Shown here: positions 11,925 through 22,587 of the stretch, piece after piece
Numbering within the stretch: position 1 is the first letter of the stretch
Layout of the letters: each line of letters starts with the position of its first letter
Origin: Isoetes taiwanensis
Lineage: Eukaryota; Streptophyta; Lycopodiopsida; Isoetales; Isoetaceae
NCBI GenBank assembly: GCA_021234155.1
Contig: JAJEKV010000020.1
Coordinates: 1,374,938-1,438,937, forward strand
Direction: 5' to 3'
Length of the DNA stretch: 64,000 nucleotides
Translations under genes and position numbers: made by a program
The notes under the pieces: model-generated
What the model saw: only the letters and a program-made list of their open reading frames with translations
Told to the model about the DNA's origin: nothing
The model's database searches: none

Positions 11925-12400
11925 TGTTTTCGTTGGTTTTTTTTGGACCCATTCTTTGAAGAGGCAGATTTGGAAATCCGGTAGAAAATGGCCCAACCCG
12001 GACATGAATTTTTAAGCGGAAGACCGCGCATAATCCGGGATTTCCGACAAATGCGGTAGGCCCCCCGATTCGACGTGAGTTCCTTTTGAGGAATCAAACC
12101 GGTTAGATTGTTATAGCTCAAATCTAAGCTTACATGAATAGGAAGCTTACCAAGACTTCGCCGGAACCCGACCCCCATAGCCGATTATCGAGAGAGTTAG
12201 GGTTCCTTGAAGCATAGAAAGACTTCCCAAATCCGGCGGAATGGTCCCATCCAAGAGATTCGAAGATAAGTCCAACTGCTTTCTGAGATCCAATGCATTT
12301 CACGACACATTCAAGCTTTCTAAGCTCGAAAAGCTTCCCAATCTCCTCCTCCGTGCGGTTTGCCGAAAAGCTTGTTTTCGGAAAAAATATTGCTTTCATG
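11925..12400 (-). pseudogene. LRR receptor-like kinase ectodomain fragment (captured, frame-broken)
   Basis: Minus-strand translations give plant LRR signatures in order but in different frames: LDLSSNLLDGTIPPDLGSLS, then SLDLSYNNLTGLIPQ, then a stretch ending LPLKNSCPG. The last resembles the juxtamembrane GNPGLCGPPLKNPC-type tail of LRR receptor kinases. Between them are shifts and a damaged LRR unit. There is no signal peptide, transmembrane segment or kinase domain. The fragment sits inside the TIR element and is most simply a captured, non-functional exon piece. Confidence 0.65.
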
Positions 12401-12972
12401 ACTTCTGTGGCATTGAAGACTTGGGCGGAATTTCTCGGATCAACTGGTAATGTTAATTAGACATTCGGATGGAATGAAATCTTGTTTTAGTATCTACTAT
12501 TTCTACATGTTGTGGCAAATGTTCACCTATCCCTCTGTTTAAATGAAAGTTTTATCTATTTTACGTATGCTATTTCATACTTCCAATAGGTTTTCTAATG
12601 GCATTGGTTTTTTCGAAGTAATCGATATATAGAGATACACGTCGATGCTCATCGATGAATAACAAGGCCGTTTTTTGGCATGTTTTTTGTTACGGCTATT
12701 AAACAGGGCATGTTCCTTGTTTCTTATTCTTGCTTTGAACAAGCCCATGGCATTGCCAATATTGGCAAGGGGTTCAAATCCCCAACCCGAAATGTTCTTG
12801 GGAGCATAACAATGTTTTTGGTTTAGTATTAATTTCCTCATGATCTTCAAGTAACGTAGAAACCATCCTCAACCATTTTTTATGGAATTGGGCATAAACC
12901 TGGCGGGATTGAACTATCGCCAATTTTTCCTCCCCGCTTTTGTAGTCATTCACGGTTCAAAGGTCTCCGGAT

Positions 12973-13395
12973 GATTCCGTCGGGAGGAATCCCATCTGGG
13001 TGATTCCACCGGCGAGGGGAATCGCATGGTTGTGATTCCATCCGGCGGAATAGCAATGTTGTGATTTTGTCCGGCGGGATCACATGGCGGTGTGATTCCA
13101 TCTCACGGAATTAGACGTTCGTGATTCCATCTGGCAGAATAGCAAGGTTGTGATTCCATCTGGCGGAATAACACGATTGTGATTCCGTCTCGCGGAATAA
13201 ATAATACGGTTGTGATTCCGTCTGGCGGAATAACACGATTGTGATTCCGTCTCGCGGAATAAATAATACGATTGTGATTCCGTCTGGTGGAATACATGAG
13301 CGGTGATTCCATCTCGAAGAATCGTAAATTGGTGATTCCATCTGGCGGAATAGCAAAGTTGTGATTCCGCCGGAAGGTATAAATGACCTGAAAGC
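12973..13395 (+). repeat. Array of about 14 mini-hairpin units GTGATTCCRTCTGGCGGAAT
   Basis: Units of about 20 bp spaced 30-36 bp apart. Each is itself near-palindromic (ATTCCG / CGGAAT around a 5-base loop). Variants alternate GTCTGGCGG and GTCTCGCGG, with two identical consecutive pairs near 13175-13270, showing recent tandem duplication. It lies in the right subterminal region of the TIR element. Confidence 0.75.
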
Positions 13396-14084
13396 GACGC
13401 TGTCAGGTACGGATAACGGGGGCTCTGGTACGGATAACGGGGTCTCCGGCCTGGTGATTCCGCGGGATAGAATTTTTCGCGATGGAATCACAATAACCGG
13501 GGTAAAAATATTTTGTTCCGTCTATTTTGGTATAAATTATGATCGATTTTGTTTTAACATGTGCCTTATTGCATTTACTATGCCTTTATGGTAACGAATT
13601 TGAATGATTACACCCATCAACATCAATGATATTATCCATTATATGTGGATTAGAATGCAAACACGTGGCATTAAAATAACAGTTGATCGGTGACATGTGT
13701 CGACTGTTTAAAGGGTCTTCCATACTATAAATAGAAGGCATTTCCATCACTTTAGCACATTGAAAGCAATCGATGTATTAGTGTGAGCGCATTCCTTGCA
13801 TTCAAGCAAGGTATAAATTTTCCTAATGCGTAACATTGTTGAATTTTGGGTTGTTTGTTATTGAAGCGACATTTTCCTTTTGTTAATTCTAGTTAGTGAG
13901 CGTCATTGTTTGTGGTTTGAGCTATTAGGTGCAGTTAAGGTTATATATTGTCATCATCTGATTTTAGATGGGCATTGAATTACCAAAGACTATTATCATG
14001 ATGCCGTCACAAATAAAAAGGTTCCTATACATAGCAAGTGTTAAAGAGAATAATAGTGGATTATATCATGCGCAGTGTGTGGAT

Positions 14085-14300
14085 GGTCGTTCAGCTTAGC
14101 ATCTATGTATCATATGGGCAAGGAACACATGGCAAAATGGCAGGTTCAAATCCCGTATATTCTGAAACTGAATGTGAGCAAGTAAAGACACGGATGTTGG
14201 GAAAGGGAAATGCTCACAGCGGCATGTCGAAGGAGACTCGCAAGTCTGGCCTTGGAAGAGTAAATTGGGAAGAGAAATGTTCGCGATGGCCTTGGCCACC
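14085..14300 (+). repeat. Possible tRNA-derived SINE remnant
   Basis: A perfect Pol III B-box (GGTTCAAATCC) lies at 14143-14153, preceded by a TGGTCGTTCAGCTTAGCATC stretch that weakly resembles a D-arm/A-box. The downstream body has no coding potential that I recognise. No A-tail or target-site duplication was found. Confidence 0.25.
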
Positions 14301-14309
14301 GCGATAAAT

Positions 14310-17300
14310 TTCTTGTAACATTAATTTATTATGATGGTTTCGTTTTTAAAAGTGATGGAAAAAACTTATAATGATTTTTGTTTGGGGGGCTTGTGAATGT
14401 TGTTCATTATTTCCTAGAGAAAATTGAACCGCGTTTGAAAGGGCTAGAGGGATGTAGATATTCTGGGCCAAAAGAAACGAGGTGGTTTTTCAATGCAATA
14501 TTGGAAGAAGAAGAAGAGTATGGTGTTGCCAAAAAATTAAAAAAAACTAGCAAAAGGCACACCAGAAGGCTTTAGCAAGGTAAGACTTTTTTAAGTTTTT
14601 ATTTAGGTTTGATATCACTAGACTGCGATTGCTGGCTAATCTTTTTCCCTTGTATCAAAAGTCAAAGTCAAAGCCATTTTAAAGGTTCTACTTTCTTATT
14701 TTGGACGTGTTGACTGCTGGATTGTTGTAGCCTGTCATGATGGCTTGTTCTTGTTGAATTTCTTTTTAATTGATTAGCTTTTTTCTTATTGTTGGTTGTA
14801 TGAAGTGTTTGGATTTCAAAATGATCATGGAATGGTTTGTACTTGGCAATGTCCTTTGTCATTTTTCCAATCGAGTTCATTCCCGCATTTGTCATCTGGC
14901 CTATGTAGGTTTTGTCATTGTCTTTGCGCCGTATGGAGCAATGGTTATTAACTTGCAAGTTGGAGTTTTTTAACATAACCTAATCTCAAAGCAATGTTTT
15001 GGTCATAAAAGGAAACCCAGCATATAGGAGCATCTCTCACAATCTTCATTGATATGCTTGTACTAGTACTGGTGACAGAATGAAAAGAAAAAAAAGGGAG
15101 AAGGAGAGAGAGAAACGAAAAGCTTTTCTTTATAATTCAAAGCCTATGCCTGTTGCAAAAAATCTGATAGTTCGAGCAAAATGGTTGAGGCAGAAGGAAA
15201 ATGAATTAAAGATGTGATTGTAGGAATAAGCAAGCAAGCTCTTACGTCGTCCTAATCATGAACATGTTGCATTCTATCTAATCAGATTGCATTTTCCGTA
15301 TTGCAATTGGATCTCATAGTGCAAGAAATGGAACCTGCTTTTTTGCATGCTCTAGAATAATATGCTAAAGTTCATTATTGGCACCTTCTAGTCCTGTGGG
15401 ACTCAAAATCTGATTCTGTATTCTTTAGGTCTTCCAAACAAAGAAGTTTCATGCATTTGTTTTTGTTAACGGCACAAGCACATGCACTATAAAAGTTTCA
15501 GTGTTGGTAGTCATTGTTTTAGTGTTGAATTCAAAAGACAGATTATGGGTAGAGAATACTGCTAGATGACAGTCATGATGGGAAAATATTGAGAAGTAGA
15601 AGTACAATGATGCTGGGTTTGAAATCTAAAAGCCCTTCGAAGGGCAACCGCCAAATAATACATAGCAGTGTCTCATGTCTTCCATGCTTATTGAATCACT
15701 CCACTCCTTACTCTGCAAAGTTTTGCAACTACATAAAATTTCATCTCCAATGCTAGGATGAAGATCCCTGCCATATCATGAAGGAAACTGTACAATGTTA
15801 GGCAAAAGTTGCCAAAATTGCAACAATGCCTAGTGTTCTGTAAAAAAAATTACTGTCACTTCATATTCATTCTTTACAATTTTTCTGTATGCCCCTATGG
15901 ACAACATAATTCATTCAGTTCATAAAAAATGTGAAATGGCTATTGTGCCATAATGTGAAAGGTCGGTCGTAACGCCAGCCATGACCTTGCAGATTGAATC
16001 CAGGCCAGTCGAAGGTGCCATTAGAATGGAACTTTTTTATCACACACATTTTGCTCCAACAATATTCTTGTGAGGAGGTTTGGGACTAGTATCATGTACC
16101 GTGCTTATGCAAATATTATCTCTTCTTCCATGACATTTACCCAATGAGGATCTTTCGCAACCTGACGGTAAGTTGAAGGAACTGCATGTGCCAAGACCCC
16201 TGTTATAAGTCTTGCAAAGGAGGAAGATCAGCCATTCTTAAGGCATCTGGTAATGTTTTTTTATGATCAAGTAACTCAGCTTGATTGACCGAAGGTAGGA
16301 GATTCAGGTAGTGTTAATTGTGGAGTAACAAAGCCAAGAAAAAAAGCTTATACTAACGTCTATGAGGGACAGCTTGAGCCTATGAGACCAATTATTGCAG
16401 CAAGAGCTTCAAAGGGTTGATCGGGATTCGAAGTTAACATATCTGAATTGTTGAGAGTGGGCCGTTGTGAATCAGAATATCTGGATGACTATGATAGAAA
16501 CATCTGGTTGTAAGACAAGAGGTGTAGATGGAATAGAATGCACAGATAATACTGCAGCAGAAGACTCTCATGAGTTAATGGAAGCAACAACTCTAACTCA
16601 AAGAGATCTTTCTCTTTCTGAGATACCTCTATTTTCTTTAAATCTGAGTGGTTGCCATACATATTTGCTAGTGCACTTCCTGCAAGAAAGATGTGATCAT
16701 TGCCTATCTGTTAATTCTATCTACAACAGATATACTCTTAAGGTTGAAACTCACATATTCACAAGGCTTTGCAACGGTAGGGAATAAAGAAGTTGCTCCA
16801 CAGGATATTTGCTGCATATTGCTACCATGTCTTGAATAGTTTAGATGGCATTGCCTGGCACAATGAAACCACAAGAATATCATAACAAACTGACCTGTAT
16901 GCTTAGATACTTCTGCCTCTGATATCTTGGACAAAAATGAACTAGAAAGGCCTGTCCATTATCCATTATAGAGTTGATGATTGGGAGCAATTCTCATCTA
17001 AATAAACCCAATGGAAAGAACTACTCTAGCTATATAACAGATCTGGAGCAAAAGCAAGATGGTACAACATGCTGCATTTAAGCGGAACTTGAAAATCACA
17101 ACTCTGACAATGAAAAGACATTACATTTGTGAGCTTCTATCGGAATCAAATTAGTCATATCGGCGCTTGAATTCTCCATGATCTTGCAGCAGATATATTC
17201 GACATCTGCATGCAATGCATATGTTCTCTTATGGAAATCAGTTAAGAATCATGGAAATTCTGTCAAATAAGTAGGAAACACCTACTTAGAGCATATGGGT

Positions 17301-20300
17301 CTACTCTAATACCTCAAGTTTCCATTTGGCGCTAAGGTTGAACTAGCTCTAAACAAGTGATTATGCTTTTCTTTGAATCAAAGCAACCACGAATTCATGA
17401 CAGAAAGAATCCTGATCTCCTTAGAATAATAAGACACAGTCTTTCATTTTGGGTTAGTACTCCATCACAAGCACTATACAAGGTCGTTTTAGCATAGGAA
17501 CTGCAACTTAGTTGCAAAAACGGTATAAGGTATCTAAGCCATCATCTTTTGTGACCTCTTGCAAAAGCACATCAGATTCTTGAAAGTTTGTTACGGCCTA
17601 CAAGCATAACTAACCTGTTAAATGCAGTTCAACACCTCAGCATGAAACTAGAAACTAAGACTAAGATCGCCTATAGCTCTGCCACTAGACATATAAGAAA
17701 AAAATGCTTTTATACCACAACTTTGCTATCAGATAGTTTCGACCAGCAAAGTTCTTAGAACCAAAACAGACAACCACAAAGATTTGAGAAGTGGCTACCA
17801 TATTTGCAAAGTTGCTCTGCAGACTAGGTATTAGATCGCACGGTGGCATTTCAATCATTGCTAGGAAACCTAATTTGGCTCTACCACAGCATAGCTCAGT
17901 TTTCTTCTGTTCTGCATCTACTGGCTATGATGGGGCTATTCGATCTACTCTAGTAAAGATAGAGACACCATTAAATACAGCATCAACACAAGTCGATTGA
18001 CTCCATAGCATCTGACAGATCGTTTCCTCTTAGCATCATAACACAAAAGAACTAGCCATTAGATCTGTGAATATTTCATATGTTATGTACATTCAGGTCT
18101 GTTAGAAATCGTTGATGACACTCTTGGCATATTTCAGGTGTTTGATAAGGGATTTGAGCTTAAAAAAGATACTAAAACTCAACAGATTAATAACTCAGCA
18201 GTTAACTTCTCTGAAACTTGATGTCTGACATCAACTAAATGGATTAAGCATCTGGAAAGCAAAAGGTCTTGCAAGATGAAAGACACATGTACACAGAATA
18301 ATTTTTCTGTGCAAAATTATCTTCAAGGGTGAAGGATGGAGACTGAGATATAAGGCAGCAGCTGGCAACTTGGAGGATGAAGTGCGATTGCAACTTCTTC
18401 TCACATGCACAAGGCTCAAAATGGCATTTTGGATATTACGTATGACTCTAGCAAATAAACAATCAGGTTACATCTTCAATAAACTGCTATTTTTTCAAAG
18501 TCTAGCAGCAGTTGACATCTGGATAGAGCTTGCCGGTTCTTGATCACACCTTAAAGTTGGCCATGGAAAGCCTGATTAAATTTTATAAATGGAACCACCC
18601 CCCTATGAATAGATATTTCTAAGATGAGATGATAGTCTACAGCATATAAAAGAAATCATACTTAATGGAACGTTTTTGCTAGCTTTGCATTTAAGCAAGC
18701 ATGCCATAAGTCGAAGATATTTCATTCTTTAAGTAATAAGACCTTTCTCGTAAGGAAGAGTTATGAACACTCACGTGCACCACGGTTCTGATGCGGAAGA
18801 ACAAAGATTAAGTAACAATTTGGAAGAAGAGTATTGCGGTACCAAAGGAGCTACACTTCTTTGGAAGGAGTATCTTCAAATTGGATGAATTCGAGGACAT
18901 GCTAAGCCATCACAACATTTCTAAGTTGCCTCCTTTGAAGCCCAAGTTTGTGGATGACATGCCTTGTTCCGGGCTTGCTTCGGGGATTGCACAAATCATA
19001 TGAAGCATCTAGGCTTTTGCATAGCTTCGCCAAGATCCTTCAATACTTGCTCATGTCCTCCCTTGTCCTCCAAGATTGCTTAATGCAAACAATGGTGCGG
19101 ATTGGGCTACATACCATGGATTGGAAAGCGCATCCTCTAGGAGACCTGTTCTTAGCATGTTATGTAACCCACCGTGTTATTTTCATGCTCTCAACCTGAA
19201 GGTGATAATAATTCTCAAACTCTACACAGATACAATATGTGACGTAAGGTCTAGAACATGGACCACAAGCCTATGAATAATCAATGCCCATGTCGAGAGA
19301 GCAGCGGCAATCTTTACATAACGTATATAGCTACTAGCGAAATATAAATCCAAAAATGTAAAAACCGTGTGTTGGCCTATTTGGTTCTTTGGCATTTTGT
19401 ACAGGCTATTTCTATGTTGTCCTTTGGGACTTTAAGAAATCTAAATGATTATCAAGACTTTGGCCCTTACATTGTATGTCACGTTATGCTAATGTGTTCT
19501 AACAACCGAAGTGACAAAAGCATATAGAATGGGGAAACGACAAAAAAGAATCCAAGGCCTCAATGGTGCTTTCGGTATGTTTTGAAATCTGGAGTTCTTG
19601 GGTCATGGAATCTAATGGACCTAAAAAATTAAAAATAGGCCGAGGAACTTCATTTGGAAGAGAAACATTGCTTTGCAAGAATTACCTTGTTAGGCCGGCC
19701 GCATCCGAAAACATAGATATGCTCTCTTGATGCATTGTCGCCATGGAAGGAGGCAAGACTAAAGGACTATCGACTTCAATCGCAAAACAAAAATGAGTAT
19801 TATCGCTACAACAACGCATGCCACAAAAGTCCATTGGCGGATGTTTGAACCGGCATAACTAACTAGACACTTGTTGACAACTTATATAGCGTAAAATTGC
19901 ATCTAGGATACAATCTGTTTCATTTTGAGGAAAGGAATAGAAGAATGAATTACTCTGCACCTTCTAGTGCCCATTACACGAAACCGCTCATAAATGTTCA
20001 TAAACCGCAATTAGATGCAACATGAGATAGAACAAAGTTACGACTGCAGTGGTCAGTGGTTTCACCGGAGAATAAGAGAGTAGCTAATCTAGCCATATGG
20101 AGTTCATGGAACACTGTGCCAAAAGAACCCATTCTCTCAACTTCGGAATTATATTTCTCTTCCAATGGAAAGCCATAAGCAGTAAAAACCATGCAAGAAA
20201 TGAAGAAATTTCAGAGATGGGCTATGAAGTAACAGGACGAAATGAAGAAATTTTGAAGTCAAGTTTAAGGGCGATATGCACCACGGAAAGTGCAAATCCG

Positions 20301-20400
20301 ATGAGGAGGGGTGCCAAGGCATGTAAAGAAGACAAAGGTGTTTTTTTTTTTCTTGTTAAACTCCTCAAGCATTGCAAGCTCAGAATCGGAGGCTTCAAAT
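14310..20400. other. Long gene-free stretch
   Basis: No supportable gene on either strand. A short exon-like stretch near 16343-16490 (AYTNVYEGQLEPMRPIIAAR in one frame) is soon interrupted by stops, and I could not assign it to a family. The remainder looks like old intergenic sequence without clear terminal repeats. Confidence 0.4.
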
Positions 20401-20404
20401 AAAG

Positions 20405-20439
20405 GAACGCTGAACGCTGAACGCTGAACGCTGAACGCC
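20405..20439 (+). repeat. Heptanucleotide microsatellite (GAACGCT)n
   Basis: Five tandem GAACGCT units, the last with one substitution, followed by a sixth degenerate unit GAAAGCT. Confidence 0.85.
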
Positions 20440-20823
20440 GAAAGCTCTTCGGCAGAGCTTCAAAGGAGGCTTGAAAAAAAGAAAAGGAAGTTACTCCGTG
20501 ACCCTTTCCATCTCCGTGCCCATTTTTGGCAGATTTTCTAATTTCCCTGGCCTTAGATTTGCAAAAGCCAAGATCTGATGGTGCAAAATAAGGCACATCA
20601 GATTTTGATGACATGGAAATTACACGTGGATAGGCTAGAATTGCAAGAAAGGCTGTAGGCCCGGTAGGGCTGGTGTGCTAAAAAAAAAAATTGGCCAATT
20701 GTGTTTTCGATATAACTCCCTTCCCGCAAGCCGAGGTTTGCGAATGTTTAGCCATCAAAGGAGTCCAAAAGGTTTTTTAAATTAAAACAAAATTGAAATT
20801 TCGGTTTCAAAAAAAACGTTTCA

Positions 20824-20897
20824 TGGCCTATGCAGGTTTCGAACCTGCGACCTTCGCGTTATTAGCACGACGCTCTAACCAACTGAGCTAATAGGCC
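20824..20897 (-). tRNA. tRNA-Ile (AAT anticodon)
   Basis: The reverse complement folds as a full 74-nt tRNA. The acceptor stem is GGCCTAT / ATAGGCC, the D-arm is AGCTCAGTTGGTTAGAGC, the anticodon loop CTAATAA has anticodon AAT (20861-20863 on the plus strand), and the T-arm has GGTTCGAAACC. The discriminator base is A and no CCA is encoded, as usual for eukaryotic nuclear genes. There is no intron. It is transcribed away from the METTL16 gene, whose start codon lies 97 bp beyond its 5' end. Confidence 0.95.
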
Positions 20898-20994
20898 ACG
20901 TTAACGTTTGAATATAGCTTGTTCTATTTATATGCAAAATCTCGCTCCTAGACTTGATCACAGTTAGGGTTTTAGCGATCACAGAGGCAGGGCG

Positions 20995-22587
20995 ATGCAT
21001 CCGCGCAACAGGTATGCCGAAAATCCACCTGATTTTTCTGCACTAGCTCAACTGTACCCTTCGTTCAAGCCATATGTTACCATCAACTCTAATGGAAGAG
21101 CTAAGATTGATTGGACAGATTATAACGCAACAAGGGAGCTCACTAGAGTGCTGCTTGAGCATGACCATGGTGTAAAATGGTGGATACCTGATGGGCAGCT
21201 TTGTCCTACTGTGCCCAACCGTTCCAATTATATTCATTGGATTAAAGATTTGCTCAGTAGTTGTCCTGCGCCTTGGCGTAAAGATGAGGAACGGGATGTA
21301 ATTGTTGGCTTGGATATTGGGACAGGAGCAAATTGCATCTACCCTCTGTTGGGCGCATCACTGCATGGATGGAAGTTTTTAGGTACAGATTTTACCCCGG
21401 TAGCTCTAGAGTGGGCAGCTTATAATATTAGTGAAAACCCTCATCTTGCAAATTTAATAGAGATTAGAAAGGTAGGCTTACCTCAATTTGGGGATGAACA
21501 GGCTCAAACAGGACATCCAGAGGAATCCGCAAGAAAAGAAAATGCTGAAATTGAAAATTGCCATCTTGCAAAGGTGATAGAGATTAGAAAAGCAGGACCA
21601 GATCTTTTCAAGGAGTCCTTAACAGTAGAAGAGAAAAGAGAAGAAACAAATCAATCTCAGAGACCTAGTGTACAAGAGGAAAATTCCCATTTTAAAAATC
21701 TTATAGACATCAAGAAGGCAGGGTTAGATCAAGCACAAGACTTTGCAAAAGAATGGTCACAAGGGCAAGATCAACCTGAGAAGTATGCAAAAGAAGAAGA
21801 TGAACTAAAATCTCTGCCCATACTCGTAGGAGTAGTTAAGGAAGACGAGCATTTTGATTTTAGCATGTGTAATCCACCATTTTTTGATAGCATTGAAGAT
21901 GCAGGGGCAAATCCCCGGACAGCATGTGGCGGAACAGCAGATGAAATGGTCTGTGTAGGTGGGGAGAAAGGGTTTATTTCTAGGATGGTGGATGACAGTG
22001 CTAAATTGAGAAGTAAGATTCATTGGTTCACAACTATGGCTGGAAAGAAGGCTACCATGAAGGATGTCATCTCAAAACTGCGGAAACTAGGAGTTACAAT
22101 GTTGAAGACAACTGAATTTGTCCAAGGTCGGACTTCGAGGTGGGGTATTGCTTGGTCCTTCAGCACACCACATAAGGTAGTTTTGAAACATGCTTTAGCC
22201 AAAAAAGTATCTTTTATGCTTGAAGGACTTGGAAAACAACATAGCCCTGCAGAGGTGTTGGACGCTTTAGCTGTTCATTTGGAAAGCAAGGGAGCTACCT
22301 GTAAAGTAGATGTTGCTTCTTTTACTGTCATAGGTATACTCCCTGACGAATCCTCTGATATGTCCCACAAAAGGGATAGAGATATGGCTGATGTCAGAGC
22401 AAATATAGCCAGTGGTACCCAATTCAAAGCATCTGTTTTCCAGCAGGCTCCTGGATCTCTTCTTGTTATGGCCTCGCTTCAAGAAGCAGAAAATGTTTCC
22501 TCGGACTTGTTTTCTTCTCTATTTGGTTATGCCAAGGAAGCGCTAAAGGAGCAGTTTTTATCAAGGGTGAAACAAAGGCTGCATTAG
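20995..22587 (+). CDS. FIO1: METTL16 / FIO1 family RNA N6-adenosine methyltransferase
   Basis: Single-exon 530-residue protein, likely nuclear. It transfers methyl from S-adenosylmethionine to N6 of adenosine in structured RNAs; the family's conserved target is U6 snRNA (METTL16 in animals, FIONA1 in Arabidopsis). The N-terminus has the family signature MHPRNRYAENPPDF (1-14) and NYIHWIKDLL (78-87). The SAM-binding motif GLDIGTGANCIYPLLG is at 105-120, and the catalytic NPPF is at 293-296 within FSMCNPPFF. EFVQGRTSRWGIAWSF (374-389) ends the methyltransferase fold. Residues 400-530 form a less conserved C-terminal region. An insertion at about 147-270 holds three diverged copies of a 40-residue unit. 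The ATG chosen matches the family start. Nothing is disrupted, and the absence of introns could reflect a retrocopy or ancestral intron loss. Confidence 0.95.
   Translation: MHPRNRYAENPPDFSALAQLYPSFKPYVTINSNGRAKIDWTDYNATRELTRVLLEHDHGVKWWIPDGQLCPTVPNRSNYIHWIKDLLSSCPAPWRKDEERDVIVGLDIGTGANCIYPLLGASLHGWKFLGTDFTPVALEWAAYNISENPHLANLIEIRKVGLPQFGDEQAQTGHPEESARKENAEIENCHLAKVIEIRKAGPDLFKESLTVEEKREETNQSQRPSVQEENSHFKNLIDIKKAGLDQAQDFAKEWSQGQDQPEKYAKEEDELKSLPILVGVVKEDEHFDFSMCNPPFFDSIEDAGANPRTACGGTADEMVCVGGEKGFISRMVDDSAKLRSKIHWFTTMAGKKATMKDVISKLRKLGVTMLKTTEFVQGRTSRWGIAWSFSTPHKVVLKHALAKKVSFMLEGLGKQHSPAEVLDALAVHLESKGATCKVDVASFTVIGILPDESSDMSHKRDRDMADVRANIASGTQFKASVFQQAPGSLLVMASLQEAENVSSDLFSSLFGYAKEALKEQFLSRVKQRLH
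21433..21804 (+). repeat. Triplicated 40-codon unit inside METTL16/FIO1
   Basis: Within the methyltransferase, ENPHLANLIEIRKVGLPQF (from residue 147), ENCHLAKVIEIRKAGPDLF (from 187) and ENSHFKNLIDIKKAGLDQA (from 229) recur at 40- and 42-residue spacing, each followed by a charged Glu/Lys-rich linker. The first copy is the structural strand and helix just before the catalytic segment. The other two look like in-frame duplications placed in the loop before NPPF, where METTL16 proteins generally vary in length. Confidence 0.85.

Larger units (their letters stand above)
11394..13521. mobile_element. 2.1-kb TIR/foldback transposon carrying a captured gene fragment
   Basis: The left end at 11399-11432 and the right end at 13479-13513 are near-perfect inverted repeats sharing a block that starts AATATTTTTACCCCGGTTAT and continues TGTGATTCCATCGC. 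The element is flanked by the 8-mer CTATTTTG (11386-11393 and 13522-13529). The right side carries about 14 copies of a small GTGATTCC..GGAAT motif, and the left side has scattered related motifs (GTGATTCC, AGAATCAC, GCGGAATCACC). No transposase is present. The centre contains a decayed LRR receptor-kinase fragment, so it resembles a Pack-MULE or foldback element. A related end fragment (CGGTTATTGTGATTCCATCG) also lies at about 11257-11276. Confidence 0.7.
11300..13810 (+). repeat. LTR-like repeat, copy 3, split by a transposon insertion
   Basis: The left part (11300-11393) matches copy 1 up to ACATGGGCTATTTTG. The right part (13522-13810) resumes with CTATTTTGG and continues through the TATA box CTATAAATAG to CCTTGCATTC. 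The intervening 11394-13521 is the TIR element described separately. Removing it would restore the order seen in copy 1. Confidence 0.6.

Noticed and set aside
12755-12795. tRNA-like T-arm (GGGGTTCAAATCCCC)
   Set aside because: No acceptor, D or anticodon stem can be formed; at most a SINE or chance B-box.
13111-13491. 126-codon minus-strand frame with peptide repeats (SQPCYSARWNH type)
   Set aside because: It is a translation of the mini-hairpin array; overlapping frames on both strands are equally open.
16343-16787. Exon-like sequence with AYTNVYEGQLEPMRPIIAAR
   Set aside because: Stops soon interrupt the frame, splice sites are unclear and no family is recognisable; not strong enough to list as a gene.
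17791-18000. 69-codon open frame
   Set aside because: Starts at GTG, with no motif, neighbour or splice context.
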